From positions 930,001 to 994,000 of the forward strand of contig JAHLMK010000013.1 of NCBI GenBank assembly GCA_019915135.1: a stretch of DNA of 64,000 bases. Reading direction: 5' to 3'. The translations under genes and the position numbers were made by a program. The notes beneath the pieces are model-generated. The model was not told where the DNA came from and ran no database searches. It was given only the letters and a program-made list of their open reading frames with translations. Below are positions 22,311 through 33,386 of the stretch, one piece after another; positions within the stretch are counted from its first letter, which is position 1, and every line of letters begins with the position of its first letter. This DNA comes from Strobilurus pachycystidiatus. Its lineage: Eukaryota > Basidiomycota > Agaricomycetes > Agaricales > Physalacriaceae.

Positions 22311-23572
22311 ATGCTAGCCTTTCTACGCGCCGTCTGGGCGATCTTCGTGTCATTCTTTGTGTACAAGCCAAGCAAGCCGCCGACATCTCCTATTCCGACA
22401 TCCCCGAGACCGTATACACGTGCGCCCATATCCACTTGGCGGCTCGTCTCTTGACCCTTGTAAATTTAGCACACGCACCAGGCCCGCCTCGGCGTCGATG
22501 GACACTCGCCCAACCCACTGCCCGCCCAGCGCCACGCTCGCTGGACCGCGTCGCCCAGTTGCCCTCAATTCTCAAGCGTCCCTCTACGCTCACCCAGCTC
22601 GCCGCCAGCGAGAACGCCCAGCGCCGCGACCCAGTCGTATCCCTGCCATCATCGCCTCCGCCAGAGATCTGCGTGCAGGACTGGAGCTCTGTCAGCTTCA
22701 ACATCAGCGAACTGTTCCCATCGCCGTCCGAGCCTCCTACTCCTACTCCGTCTGCCGAACGAAATGAACGTCCACCAACGCCTACTGTACAAGCACAAAA
22801 GACTCTTGAACAAGAACACTCTGCTCCTGTCGATCCCACTGTCAAACGCGAGTCTAATCCATCTTCTTCTCCGTCTCCTACATCCCCTTTGTTTCCTAGC
22901 ACGTTTCACCATGCACCCCAAACCGCCGAATATTCCGTCTCACTCTCAGACCTAGAGTCCGGTCTCGATAACTCCGGTTTCAATGTCGTCAAGTCGATCC
23001 TCCCTTTCTCGAACTCGATGCCAATCGTTGCGAAACTTGCCTTCCCCATTTCGAGCTGCACGTCATCTGCTCTCTCTGCCCTGAGTGGAGCTCTCTGGGA
23101 CGATGGGAGAGCACATGCTACCGCGATCCTTCCTACGCATTCTGTTTCTTCGCCGCAGCTGTCCAGTACTCCTCCGCGTACCGCCAAGCGAAACAGCGCG
23201 CTTCCGTATCCCGATCTCTTCGATTTCGACATGTACACACTCGCCTCGAGCGACAGCCTCAAATCTCTGTCTTTCTTCTTCGGCGATACCAATAACTCTG
23301 CCGTATTCGACTCTCTGATGTTTTCAGGTTCGCGGTCTAGGTCAGAATCACGCTTTTCGGTGTCCATGAGGAAATCTGTCTTACTGCCACTGGCGAATCT
23401 GAATAATCGCCTTGTCGTCATCACCGAAGAGCGCACTACTTGTGTGTCGGAACCAGATCTCGATATCTCAATTGACAGCAGCATAGCGGAACGGCTGGAG
23501 GCAGCGTGTGAAGACGTATCTCGGTTCGAGTGGACAGAGGAAGAATTTCTGCGTATGCTCAAGGCGGTTTGA
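22311..23572 (+). CDS. Hypothetical protein with N-terminal hydrophobic anchor
   Basis: I do not recognise the family. Exons 22311-22419 and 22470-23572 (50-nt intron GTGCGC...TTTAG) give exactly 404 codons with stop. The N-terminus (LAFLRAVWAIFVSFFVY) is a hydrophobic segment that could be a signal anchor. The rest is Pro/Ser/Thr-rich with low-complexity stretches, then a more ordered C-terminal third ending FEWTEEEFLRMLKAV after SIAERLEAACEDVSR. The long upstream open frame in the exon-2 frame (to 21755) overlaps the DUF4604 gene and is not coding. The real ATG is 22311 because it gives the anchor and correct splice phase. Divergent from DUF4604. Confidence 0.65.
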
Positions 23573-23821
23573 TTGATGGATTCTTTGCAGGGATACCGAG
23601 ATGTGTGCTTGTGTAGGTCGCTAAACCGGACTTGCGCTTACCTTGTTTTCGAAATTTTCATCATCACAAGGTTTTCTTGCGTCCATTCCGGGAGATAGTC
23701 CCATAATCCCATTCCGCACTCGGATTTCCACTGTCGTGTGACCATTGCCGGGAGGGGTTAGCATATGCTTCTGCATCTGTTCAGTTGAGAAGGACTCCAC
23801 TTGTTTGATGCCGCGCGAAGC

Positions 23822-23828
23822 TATATAA
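23822..23828 (+). promoter_or_regulatory. TATA box of the sugar transporter gene
   Basis: TATATAA, 67-73 bp before the ATG at 23895. Confidence 0.45.
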
Positions 23829-23894
23829 CGACCCAATTACAGCTCCCCGCTTCTCCAGGTTCCCCACCTTCCTCCCCCACTTGAGCCCCCCGCG

Positions 23895-26159
23895 ATGTCT
23901 GACGAGAAATCGATTGAAAACGAGGAGCGCGACGAGCACATACTCGCAGCCGACCTCGTCAACAACGTCAATGCGCGCATCCAGAATCCGCTTCATGGGA
24001 TCCCCCAGGCAACTCTCCTGCGTCAAGTAGAGGAGTTCGTCGCGGAGAAGGGTTTCGAGGCGCACGTCGAGACCTTCAAGAAGGGCGCGCTCGTCGCACA
24101 GCATCCGGGCGATTTCGAGTCGCTGCCTCTTCTCGACGAGGCAGACAGGGAGGTCATCCGACGGGAGAAAACGCGTAAGTGACTAGTATCTGTTTTGGAG
24201 CTTGTTGGATTGATAGCTGACGGCACGCGCGCTTAACAGACAAATGGCACCAACCGCGCGACTTGTACATGACAGTTATCCTGTGCTCGTTGGCAGCTGC
24301 CGTACAAGGATGGGACCAGACCGGCTCAAACGGCGCCAACCTGAGTTTCCCTCAAGAGTTTAACATATCGACCGCCGACGGGGATCCGAATCAAGAAAAG
24401 AATGAGTGGATCGTGGGTATGATCAATGCCGCGTACGTATCTTATCCTCCATCTTTTACGGATTGGCCGCTGACGCTCCATTTACTCTAGTCCGTACCTC
24501 GCCACCGCCGTGGTCGGGTGTTGGCTGACTGATCCGCTCAATAACTGGCTCGGACGACGCGGCACGATCTTCTTCTGCGGCATCTTCTGCACATTCTCCG
24601 TCATCGGCTCTGGTTTTGCGCAGACATGGCCCCAGCTCTTCATCTGTCGTCTCCTCCTAGGACTCGGTATGGGCCCCAAAGCGACTACGACACCTGTGTT
24701 CGCTGCTGAGAACACCCCCGCAAACATTCGTGGCGGGTTGGTCATGAGTTGGCAAATGTGGACGGCGTTTGGTATCTTCCTTGGCTTCTGTGCCAACTTG
24801 GCCTTGAAGGACGTTGGGAGAATCGCGTGGCGGCTGCAGTTGGGTAGTGCGTTCCTCCCCGCTGTCCCGTTGGTCATCGGTATCTACTTCTGCCCGGGTT
24901 AGTTCCATCTCGCTATCTCTCTTACCGGTTCTTTCATCATCTGACTGCCTTTTTTGTTTCGTGATTTGTAGAGTCCCCACGTTGGTACATGAAGAAGAAC
25001 AGGTACCAAGAAGCGTTCAACTCCTTCAAGCGCCTGCGCAACTCGGAGCTTCAGGCCGCACGCGACTTGTACTACGTCCACCGTCAGCTCCTTGTCGAGC
25101 ACGAAGTCATCCAGGGCAGCACATACTTTGGAAGGATGGCCGAGTTGTTCACGGTCCCTCGGTACGCTACCCTCGTTACTATTCAATCGCTGCTCCAATC
25201 ACTGATACTGACATCCTTTATCTAGTGTCCGTCGCGCCACTCTGGCATCTTGGGTCGTGATGATCGCACAGCAGATGTGTGGCATCAACATCATCGCGTT
25301 CTACTCCTCCTCTGTGTTCCTCAGGGCGGGTTACAGCCAAAACCAGGCTTTGTGGGCATCCTGGGGCTTCGGTCTGGTCAACTGGGTCTTTGCATTCCCC
25401 GCTGTTTGGGTACGACATCATCACCCCACCTGATATCCCCTTTGAATTTTGACCATTTTTGATTTTAGACGATTGACACTTTCGGTCGCCGCAATCTCCT
25501 GCTGTTCACGTTCCCGAACATGGCGTGGACCCTGCTTGCCGCAGGGCTCTGTTTTCTGATCCCTGACGGGAGCAGTGCAAAGGTGCCGCTCATCGCGCTG
25601 TTCATCTTTATGTTTGCTGGTATGTCAATTGCGTACATTTCCAGTGTCCGTGTTGCTCATGGCTTTGCACAGCGTTCTATTCCCCAGGAGAAGGTCCCGT
25701 TCCGTTCACATATTCCGCAGAGGTCTTCCCTCTGACGCACAGAGAGATGGGCATGTCATGGGCTGTCGCGACCTGCCTCGGATGGGCAGCTGTCCTTAGT
25801 ATCACATTCCCCCGCATGTTGACTGTCATGACCGAAGTGGGCGCGTTCGGGTTCTACGCGGGCCTCAACGTTATAGCCTTGATCATGATCTTCTTCCTTA
25901 TGCCGGAGACGAAGCAACGCACGCTCGAGGAGCTCGACTACGTGTTCGCTGTGCCGACATGGAAGCACGCTTCGTACCAGGGAGGAACTTACCTTCCGTG
26001 GTTCATCAAAAGGTTGGTCTTTATCTCAGCTTGGGCGAAAGAGGCTGATGGTTTTTGTACAGATATGTGTTCTGGCAGAAGGACGCTCATTTGGAGCCGC
26101 TCTACCACCTCGAGGAGGTCGAGAGTATTACTGTCTTCGAGAAGGGCGTTGGCCACTAA
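23895..26159 (+). CDS. MFS sugar transporter
   Basis: Plasma-membrane sugar/H+ symporter-type protein of the sugar porter family. After removal of at least seven short introns, the product begins with a long cytosolic N-terminus (about 95 residues), then twelve predicted membrane helices. Family motifs seen are [12 protein letters not shown] after helix 1, [10 protein letters not shown] in loop 2-3, [20 protein letters not shown] before the central loop, [17 protein letters not shown] in helix 7, [11 protein letters not shown], and [15 protein letters not shown] after helix 12. The last exon starts after an intron near 26010 and ends EKGVGH with a stop at 26157-26159. The long N-terminal domain and the absence of the classical PESPR-variant spacing recall the basidiomycete transporter clade that carries polyols or disaccharides, but substrate cannot be read from sequence. 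Confidence 0.9.
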
Positions 26160-26874
26160 GGACCTATGTCCTACAACCTTACACAACTTGTATCATTATG
26201 CGCTCTTGCTGCTCATTTCTACGATTACGACTCAATAATGATTTTGATTGCTTCGTAATTTCGACATGAGAGAGAGTTCGGGACCACGAACAATGTAAGG
26301 ACATGCAAAGTTCTTCCATTTCGATCTTAGCTACCTGTTGGCACTTTGTTGCTTGCCACAAGACATATCAATTGTTCAGCCAATGCCATACGACGGGTTC
26401 AAGAATTGCTGACTGCTCAGATGAGTCGTGCCAAGACTGTTCCGGGTCTTGATCTAGTCACCGCCATCAATGTGGCGGAACCCTGTTCTGGAATGCAGAC
26501 TCTTGTTGCTCCATAACCATCACTTGGCCCAAACCCTCATCGATGCATATCGTCCTTGTTCCCGACATCAGTTTTGAGAGAATGGACGACCTTCAGAATA
26601 AATTTCTCCCAGGGATTGCGGGACTCGTATGCTTTCTTTGCCGGTGACTAGCCTTCGCTCCCATAATGCAGTGCACGAATGACCTTTGATAGGCGTGCTG
26701 CTCCTACCTTGCGGGCTGCTTATCCCGGCTGAAACGTCGGGTGGTCATCACACTCCAATAGATTTCGGACAATTACGAAGTCATTGGAATCTGCTGACTC
26801 GGATGTCATTTTTCCAGCAGGCACGCAGAATCATATAAAGCTGATGGAGTCCAGCCTCGTTCATTCGCGCCAAC
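26160..26874. other. Intergenic region with TATA box for the FAD oxidase
   Basis: No gene. TATAAA at 26834-26839 lies 36-41 bp before the ATG at 26875. Confidence 0.5.
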
Positions 26875-28747
26875 ATGACTTTGTTTCGATTCGTAACTCT
26901 GGCTTTCGCCACTGCGGCCACAGTTTTCGCACAGGGCGATTTGGAAGGCAACCTCACGAGTGATGGGATCTTTGCTCTGTTTGCGAATGACCAAGGATAC
27001 GCTGAAGCGAGCGCACCTTGTATGTATCTTCCGAGGACGAAGTTTTCGACGCGAACGCTCATAGCTTTTCAGTCAATTTACGATATGACTTTATTGAACC
27101 CATCGCTGTCGCGTATCCCAGCACCACCGAACAAGTCGCCGCTGCAGTCGCCGCTGGGTCCAGTGAGAATTATCAGGTTGTTGCAAGAAGTGGTGGGGTA
27201 CGTCAAAATTGCATATTCCTCACCGGTGGCATGCTCACTCGATCGTCCAAAGCACAGCTACATAGCCAACGGTCTCGGAGGGAAAGATGGCGTCCTCGTC
27301 ATCGATCTCAGTAACATGACATCTATCTCGTACGACACATCCACTGGCTTTGCCACATTACAAACGGGTATACGCTTGGGCGATGTTGCTTTGGCGCTCA
27401 ACGCTGAAGGACGCGGTTTACCCCACGGAACGTGTCCTTATGTTGGTATCGGTGGGCATGCAGGTCCGTGTCATCTGACATGGTTATACCAGTGGCACTC
27501 ATCGACTCATCCAGCATCTGGCGGCTTTGGATTTACTTCGAGATTATGGGGATTAACCCTCGATACTATTCAGGAGATGGAGGTGGTTCTCGCCAACGGC
27601 ACCATGGTCACTGCTTCCAACGAGGTCAATGCGGACCTATTTTGGGTACGTCTTCCAGATAACTACATGCATACGGTGCAATACATCGTTGCTGCCATTC
27701 ATCCCCTTCCCAAAGCATGCTCATCAGCACGCTCTCCGTCAGATGACCAAGAGCTAACCATATCCCGTGTAGGCTATGCGTGGTGCCGCACCTTCATTCG
27801 GGATCATAACCTCGCTGGTTGTTCAAACCTTCCCTGTACCGGACTACGCCATCGTGTTCCAATATCACTGGGACTTTGACGCGTCAGACGCTGGCTCCGC
27901 GTTCGTGACGTTCCAAAATTATCTCTTCAGCGACATCGAAGCCGCCATTGGGATGGAGATCGTCTTGACTCCAGGTTCAGAGGAAGGAATCATAGGCTTC
28001 GGTCTATCAGGGGGGTATTACGGCGAAAGCGAGGCTACGCTCAATGCCACGCTTGCACCACTTCTGGCTGAACTTCCTCCGTACTCGTCGAGCAGCCTTA
28101 GCGGTAACGGAACGTATATCGACAGCGTCTTAATCTTTGCCGGCGGGACTTTGAACACCCATGCGGCCTTGGACAACAATGATACATTCTATGCGAAAAG
28201 TCTCATGACCCCAGAGGCGGAAATCATCAGCCTCCAGGCGGCGACTGCGTTCATGAACTATTTGGCCACGGAAGGATTCAATAGCGAAACAGTGGGTCGA
28301 CTTCTAGCCGTGTCGTGCTAGACCTGATAATTTCGTCAGAGCTGGTTCATCCAACCTGAGGTTTACGGCGGGACTAACAGCAAGATCAATTCAGTCAACG
28401 TCAACTCTACGTCGTTCGGCTCCCGAGATAGCCTGCTCACGATCCAGTTCTATACTTCTAGCGGAGAGGAACCGTTCCCCGATTCTGGTTTCGCCTTCCT
28501 CGACAATATGGTCGCTAGCTTAACCGACAACATGGGCGACGATTGGGATTATGGCGCGTACTATAACTATCCTGACGATCGACTTGAGGACTGTGAGTCC
28601 ATCTGAGCCAGGCGATGTCAAGATACTGATCTTTATATAGGGCAACGCCTCTACTATCGTGACAACTATCCGCGGCTAGACGCGCTAAAGCCCGTATACG
28701 ATCCTCACGGTGTTTTCAATTTTACTCTAACAGTGGACCATGATTGA
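26875..28747 (+). CDS. Secreted FAD-linked (BBE-type, AA7-like) oligosaccharide oxidase
   Basis: Flavoprotein oxidase with a PP-loop FAD domain and a berberine-bridge C-terminus. The first 20 residues form a signal peptide (LAFATAATVFAQ). The FAD attachment His is in ARSGGHSY, formed across an intron near 27200, and a second attachment Cys is in GTCPYVGIGGH, so a bicovalent 6-S-cysteinyl, 8-alpha-histidyl flavin is expected, as in glucooligosaccharide oxidases. The C-terminal BBE segment includes YYNYPDD, RLYYRDNYPRL and KPVYDPHGVFNF, ending with a stop at 28745-28747. At least six introns. The Tyr/Asp pattern (YNYPDDRLEDW) is usual for the family. Substrate class (cello- or chito-oligosaccharides, or a small alcohol) is not determinable here. 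A TATAAA lies about 40 bp upstream of the start. Confidence 0.9.
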
Positions 28748-28888
28748 ATGAACATAACGCATACTGTATCTATTAACATTGGGACATTGTACAAGTATCA
28801 TATCATGCTAAAAAGAATTCATAATTACATAGTACGTGCAAGCTAAATAGTCCGTCGTAAATTCATGCAAACAAGGTTCAGTCCCTCA

Positions 28889-29638
28889 TCACTTCCGAAA
28901 GACTTTCTCGCGTATGCCCTTGCTGAGGCGTTTGAGCACACCACGTTTCCGCATGTCCTTGTACTTGTACGACCCCGCATCGTCGTCAGCCAAAGCCATA
29001 CGGAGCTCGGTCTCCCCGCTCATACAAAAACCGGAATGCAGTTTGCTGGATGGGGGGATGTAGCCGAATTCTCCTGGGGTGTACGGACCGGAGGTGCTCG
29101 ATGCAGAGGCGAATGGGTCGTCGTGGTCGATACTGGACGAGGTGGTGGGGGAAGATGGACGAATGGTATTAGTCGGACGAAAGTCGTGCGAAGTGGATGG
29201 ACGGGGTATCTCCTTCCGGATGACGGAGGAGTAGTATGGCCTGTGTGGATGTCCGAGGCGGGGTATATGCACAGGTTGGGACTGGGAGCGGTGGTGGGAC
29301 AGTTGTAGGTGCGTGATGGGTATACTGGACGTGCTGGCGGAGGCGAAACAGGTCGCTGTTGGGTGGGGATGGGCTGGCTGGGATATTGGACGACGGGAGG
29401 CATGGGTATAGGATGGGAAGTCTGGGCTGATTGGGCTAGAAGACGCGGGGGCGGACATGCGCAGGTGGATTAGGCCTACTTTACGGCGCAAGACCCTGGT
29501 CTCCTTCTGCGACATCATGGCTTCTTGGGAGGAGGAGGAATCGTAAGAGAAAGAGTCGTGAGATGGAGTGGTAGACGTGGAGGACATGGTTGTCGTGGTG
29601 CTGAGTGCGTTATTCCGACGGCGGTCTACGCCTTTCAT
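28889..29638 (-). CDS. Hypothetical Ser/Pro-rich basic protein
   Basis: A single uninterrupted 249-residue frame starting at a real ATG. The middle is low-complexity Ser/Thr/Pro/His, while the C-terminal 55 residues look ordered (SGETELRMALADDDAG) and end with a basic helix (RGVLKRLSKGIREKVFRK) that could bind membrane or nucleic acid. I recognise no family. It is convergent with the FAD oxidase gene, with about 140 bp between stops. Confidence 0.55.
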   Translation of the reverse strand: MKGVDRRRNNALSTTTTMSSTSTTPSHDSFSYDSSSSQEAMMSQKETRVLRRKVGLIHLRMSAPASSSPISPDFPSYTHASRRPISQPAHPHPTATCFASASTSSIPITHLQLSHHRSQSQPVHIPRLGHPHRPYYSSVIRKEIPRPSTSHDFRPTNTIRPSSPTTSSSIDHDDPFASASSTSGPYTPGEFGYIPPSSKLHSGFCMSGETELRMALADDDAGSYKYKDMRKRGVLKRLSKGIREKVFRK

Positions 29639-29744
29639 GGTCCTACGTTCGCTAAGCGAGGAGGTAGGATGACTCTGACGTGGATTCGCTGCCGCTTTAT
29701 GGGCAGGTCGACCAGTGTCGGTCTAAGGTAGGGTAGGGAAGGAA

Positions 29745-30385
29745 TCAGGACTGGTGGGGATTAAGTTTGCGATAATCACAGATGCTCACCAAAGACGTCA
29801 CTTTGGCAACGCTACCACTAGATGCACCATCAGCAACGCGACCAAGCCTCTTACGGTTCCGGTCAAGAGACGGTGATGGAAACAGATCCGGATATAGTCC
29901 CGCAGGATCGTCCTCTTCCAGGCACGGGAGTAACAGACGCGGTATGTCGACGAGGATGGGAGGTGCCCATTGGTCCTCGATGCCGACCACGTTGTGTGCT
30001 TCCGCTGCGGACCAGGTCGCGCGCCACTTGCGTGGCGAAGTAGGGGGTGGCGTGGATGGGATGGCATGGGGTAACCGCTGATGCGCGTGCTTGGTGGCAG
30101 GTATGGTGACGTATTCTAAAGTGAGGCTAGAAAACGACCATCTGCGGCGCGGTGTGCGTTCCGTGCTACAGCGACAACACTGGCAGGCCGACGTGGCACT
30201 GCGATCCCCACAGTGGACACATATGAGAGGTTGTTTGTGGGGAAGGAGCCGAAGGGCTGGGAGTGACCTCGAATTCTGCAGGCCAAGCATGAGCACAATG
30301 AGCTTCCAGACCCGAAACGTTGACATACCTTGTTCAGCTTCCTCTCTTCGATGTCGAGTCTCCGGTCTGAAGAGTGTGGTATCAT
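29745..30385 (-). CDS. Hypothetical protein with Cys-rich (zinc-ribbon-like) segment
   Basis: Proposed exon 1 starts at the ATG at 30385 and runs to ERKLNK; a good intron (GTATGTCAACG...CCTGCAG, near 30279-30328) then joins in phase to a long second exon. That exon has ICVHCGDRSATSACQCCRCS, a cluster of six Cys that resembles a small zinc-binding ribbon, followed by a Pro-rich region and an LPCLEEDDPAGLYPDLF segment. A possible last intron (GTGAGC...CACCAG) would change only the last few residues. No family was recognised; the start is the first ATG in frame downstream of a stop. Confidence 0.45.
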
Positions 30386-31105
30386 TGGTATATGCTGAGC
30401 CTGTGGTATAAAATCGTTGGCTGAGCCACTGGTGTCGTGAGAAGTCGTAAACGTCGTAGAAAAGGGCAAGGAGGATAGCGGAGGGTCAGCGATATTTGCT
30501 TGGCTTCTGGCGGGTGACACGCCCTTTGAAAAGCAGGGTCGCGCAGACACGATGGCCGGATAAAGCAAGGCTGGCTCAGAATGACGGACGGCGGTGGAGA
30601 TGAATGACACGCTGCATTCTGAACTGTAAATGATTCCATATCATGGTGAGAACGCAGACTGGCACGAGGCAATGTTGTTCGCTCATGACCGTTGTGTATT
30701 GGGACGCGCGTTCCTTATCTGATCTAATTCCATTTGGTCTCGGCACAATGCAGCATCGGCCCAGGTCCCGTACTCGAACTCATGGACCAATGGACGTCGT
30801 ACAAATTGTCTATTTCTTGACTGGCGGTGTGACCCGTCCCAGCTAATGAGATGCTCATAGCAGATCTCCGAAGCTCACACTGATATCTCTTGCTCAAGGA
30901 ATGCCGGTGTGAATTGGCCCATACTGTATAGGCCACCTTCAAGTTGTGCCTTGGCTGCACGTCTTTCGCCGTACAAATGCTACTTATGGTGACTGTAATA
31001 GCAGCTTGATTGTAGTGTAAACAGTCAGCTCCAGAAGCTTTAATACTTTGGCGGTGACTTACCAGAAAGTATCATAAAATGAGTAATACCAGAGTCAATT
31101 GAAAG
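30386..31105. other. Intergenic region
   Basis: Nothing supportable. It contains the 5-prime side of the preceding minus-strand gene and the 3-prime side of the next one. Confidence 0.4.
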
Positions 31106-33139
31106 TCATAACGAAAGATAATGTTCGCGAGGAGACGAAAGAGTACGGTAAGATGCTGGCACACGCTGCATCGTGTCAGAGGTGTCTGCTGGATTCTCAA
31201 TAGGCGGTCTGAATCCCAGAGCTGAGTAGGCCATATCAGCTGCACGTCTCTTCGCCTCACGAGAAGTTGATGCCCTGGCAGTACCGCAGAAAGTTTCGTT
31301 CACTGAGGGCAACCTAAGTATGACAGAGCTGAGAGGCAGATGCGCTTACGCACTATAGCATGAAGCAGTCCATATAGGTGCATTTCGAGTACCCGTGCGC
31401 CTCACGTCCCAAGTGAAAGTTACAACCCTCCCTCGATGAGTGCTTATCTCGATCGTGAACCTTTGGGTAGGCGACTGAGACTGTCCTGCGTCCGATTCGG
31501 TGATGTTGGGGTCAACAGTCTCTCTAGTCGCATTCCCGAGGCCATTGCTCTGCCATTGTACTAGTTCCGGTGATAAGTTTGGAGAAGTGAAAGTCCTTTT
31601 CAACCGTAGGACACCGCCTGGATGGAATCATCTCGACTTTTGTGGATTATGGATGTGCATGATTAACATACCATCGGTGAGTTCGACAACATGCGTCCGG
31701 AAAACTTCATCCATTTGTAGAGTGCAACCCTCCCAGAATGAATCGTGAGACCCGTCACACAAGGAGATCCAGGTCTCGTCATTCACGATAGCAATGTCGG
31801 CATTTAGATTCTGGAGGAAACTTGTTCATTAGTATTTGAGTAAGGAAGCGCAAAGCCCAGTCAGTCTTACGTCCTGTAGCATCCGATTACCCAGCTGTGA
31901 TGACGGGTTCGCGAACTACGACAAGAGGTGAGAAGGGTGAACGTCCTCGGAAAGAGTAGACAAACCCCTTCAGGATACTCGGGAAAGAGAGTTAGATCCA
32001 CCAATGGTTGATCCGACACCTCTCGACCTTGAATAGAAGAGGACTGATCTGTGAATCCAAAGGAGCGAGGGAAAGAGTCTTGCCAGGCAGATCCAGATGG
32101 ACCGTGGAAGCGTTGTTGGCTCTTCGACGGCTCTTGCTGAGCAGCTTTGACGCGTAGTCCGCGTTTGATAAAGGTATCCTTCACAGAAATGGTTATGCCT
32201 CGCACGAAGACGCATTGGTTCTCAGCGTCAGAGCTGGCACTGTTACCAGACTGCGGGAAACAACGGGTCTCTAGGCCAAAGTGGGTGCTGCTGGACGAGC
32301 TCAAGGATACGTTTCCCTCGCCCAGTCCCGCCGCGATGAACTTGAGAGAGACGCTTTGCACATTTTCTGGTTGGGAAATGGCGGCATTTCCCCACGACTG
32401 ACATTTATCGCAGCCAGTGACAAGATAAAGGGAGCCATTTGGTGCTCCGCGTCCAAGTGTCCCGTTAGCGTATTGGTACCAGGAGATTCCGTTGTCCATA
32501 GAGTACTTCTCATACTTGTAGGCGTTTTTGGCGACGTAGCGGTGCGCACCGCTGGGGAGAACCAAGATGGCGGCCTCTGCTCTGCTTGTTCTGAACTCGA
32601 AGCCAATGCCGCCACCAACGAGGCTTCATACAATCATAAGTAAGATAGATGCTTCACGATGCGATGTAAACATACCCCGTCTGGGCCGACCCCTCCAAGG
32701 CGATACTTTGCTTTGCAACATCAGCACTAGTAATTGCTGACTCCTTCTTGTGCATGAACGCAGTTTTCCGGATGGGGTGCGGATCATCGACTAGTAGCGG
32801 AGAAAAGCCAACAGGGACACCGCCGTCATTTACAGGATCAGCGGAAGAGGCATGGACGTTGAACAGAAAGTCGAAACCTCCGTCTTCTGTCAACAGGCCG
32901 ACGTCTCCGATGCTGATGCCAGACGCTTGGTACGCTGCAGAAAGATTTTCGTCAGGATCTGGGATCCAGAGTGGGTACCCATTGCCAGTGCGGGCCAGTA
33001 GGCGACGATAGACGACGTGGGCGCGGTGATCTGTCATATAGAACTCAGAGAGAGATGGAAGCTGTGTATTCGACGACAGCCCTTGTCTGAGTTCGCAGCC
33101 TCGGCTTCCCATAGCAGTCTCGGCAGCAGGGGGTGACAT
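31106..33139 (-). CDS. Hypothetical protein of a basidiomycete-expanded family
   Basis: No known function. I recognise the style of the N-terminal part (HVVYRRLLARTGNGYPLWIP ... GISIGDVGLLTEDGGFDFLF) from a family common in mushroom genomes. Exons 32676-33139, 31966-32623, 31871-31915, 31672-31810, 31350-31617 and 31106-31313 sum to exactly 594 codons, all with clean GT-AG borders and matching phases. Features: GGGIGFEFRTSRAEAAILVLPSGAHRY early in exon 2, then a Cys-containing VTGCDKCQSWGN, and a beta-rich C-terminal part. The last intron (31314-31349) is only 36 nt. If it is not spliced, the protein ends after TASCYSA at 31346 instead. No signal peptide. Divergent from SNF2-b. Confidence 0.7.
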
Positions 33140-33386
33140 ACATCACAATTCAGCTATTCCTGGAGGCAGGCTGGCAGAGCAAATAAGGCAGTCTGAGTTA
33201 CGAATTGAAGTGGAATTCGGCCGCGGGTCGAGCGCTGTGAACCACATGATAGATTGTCGCCAAACAAAGATACCCCATTCAGCCAAACACGATCGAGTTG
33301 GACTTGCTCTTTGACTCTCATGTTACTCGTCTCACGCACTGTCGACGCTTTTTCTCCAGTGCTTGACACAGTTCTATGCTGAGAAA
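33140..33386. promoter_or_regulatory. Bidirectional promoter between the family protein and SNF2-b
   Basis: 247 bp between two divergent ATGs (33139 minus, 33387 plus). No ACGCGT box is present, in contrast with the SNF2-a promoter. Confidence 0.5.

Noticed and set aside
21755..23572. A 605-codon open frame on the plus strand
   Set aside because: Its first part lies antisense to the DUF4604 gene and only the part after 22470 is coding; the start is supplied by a spliced exon at 22311.
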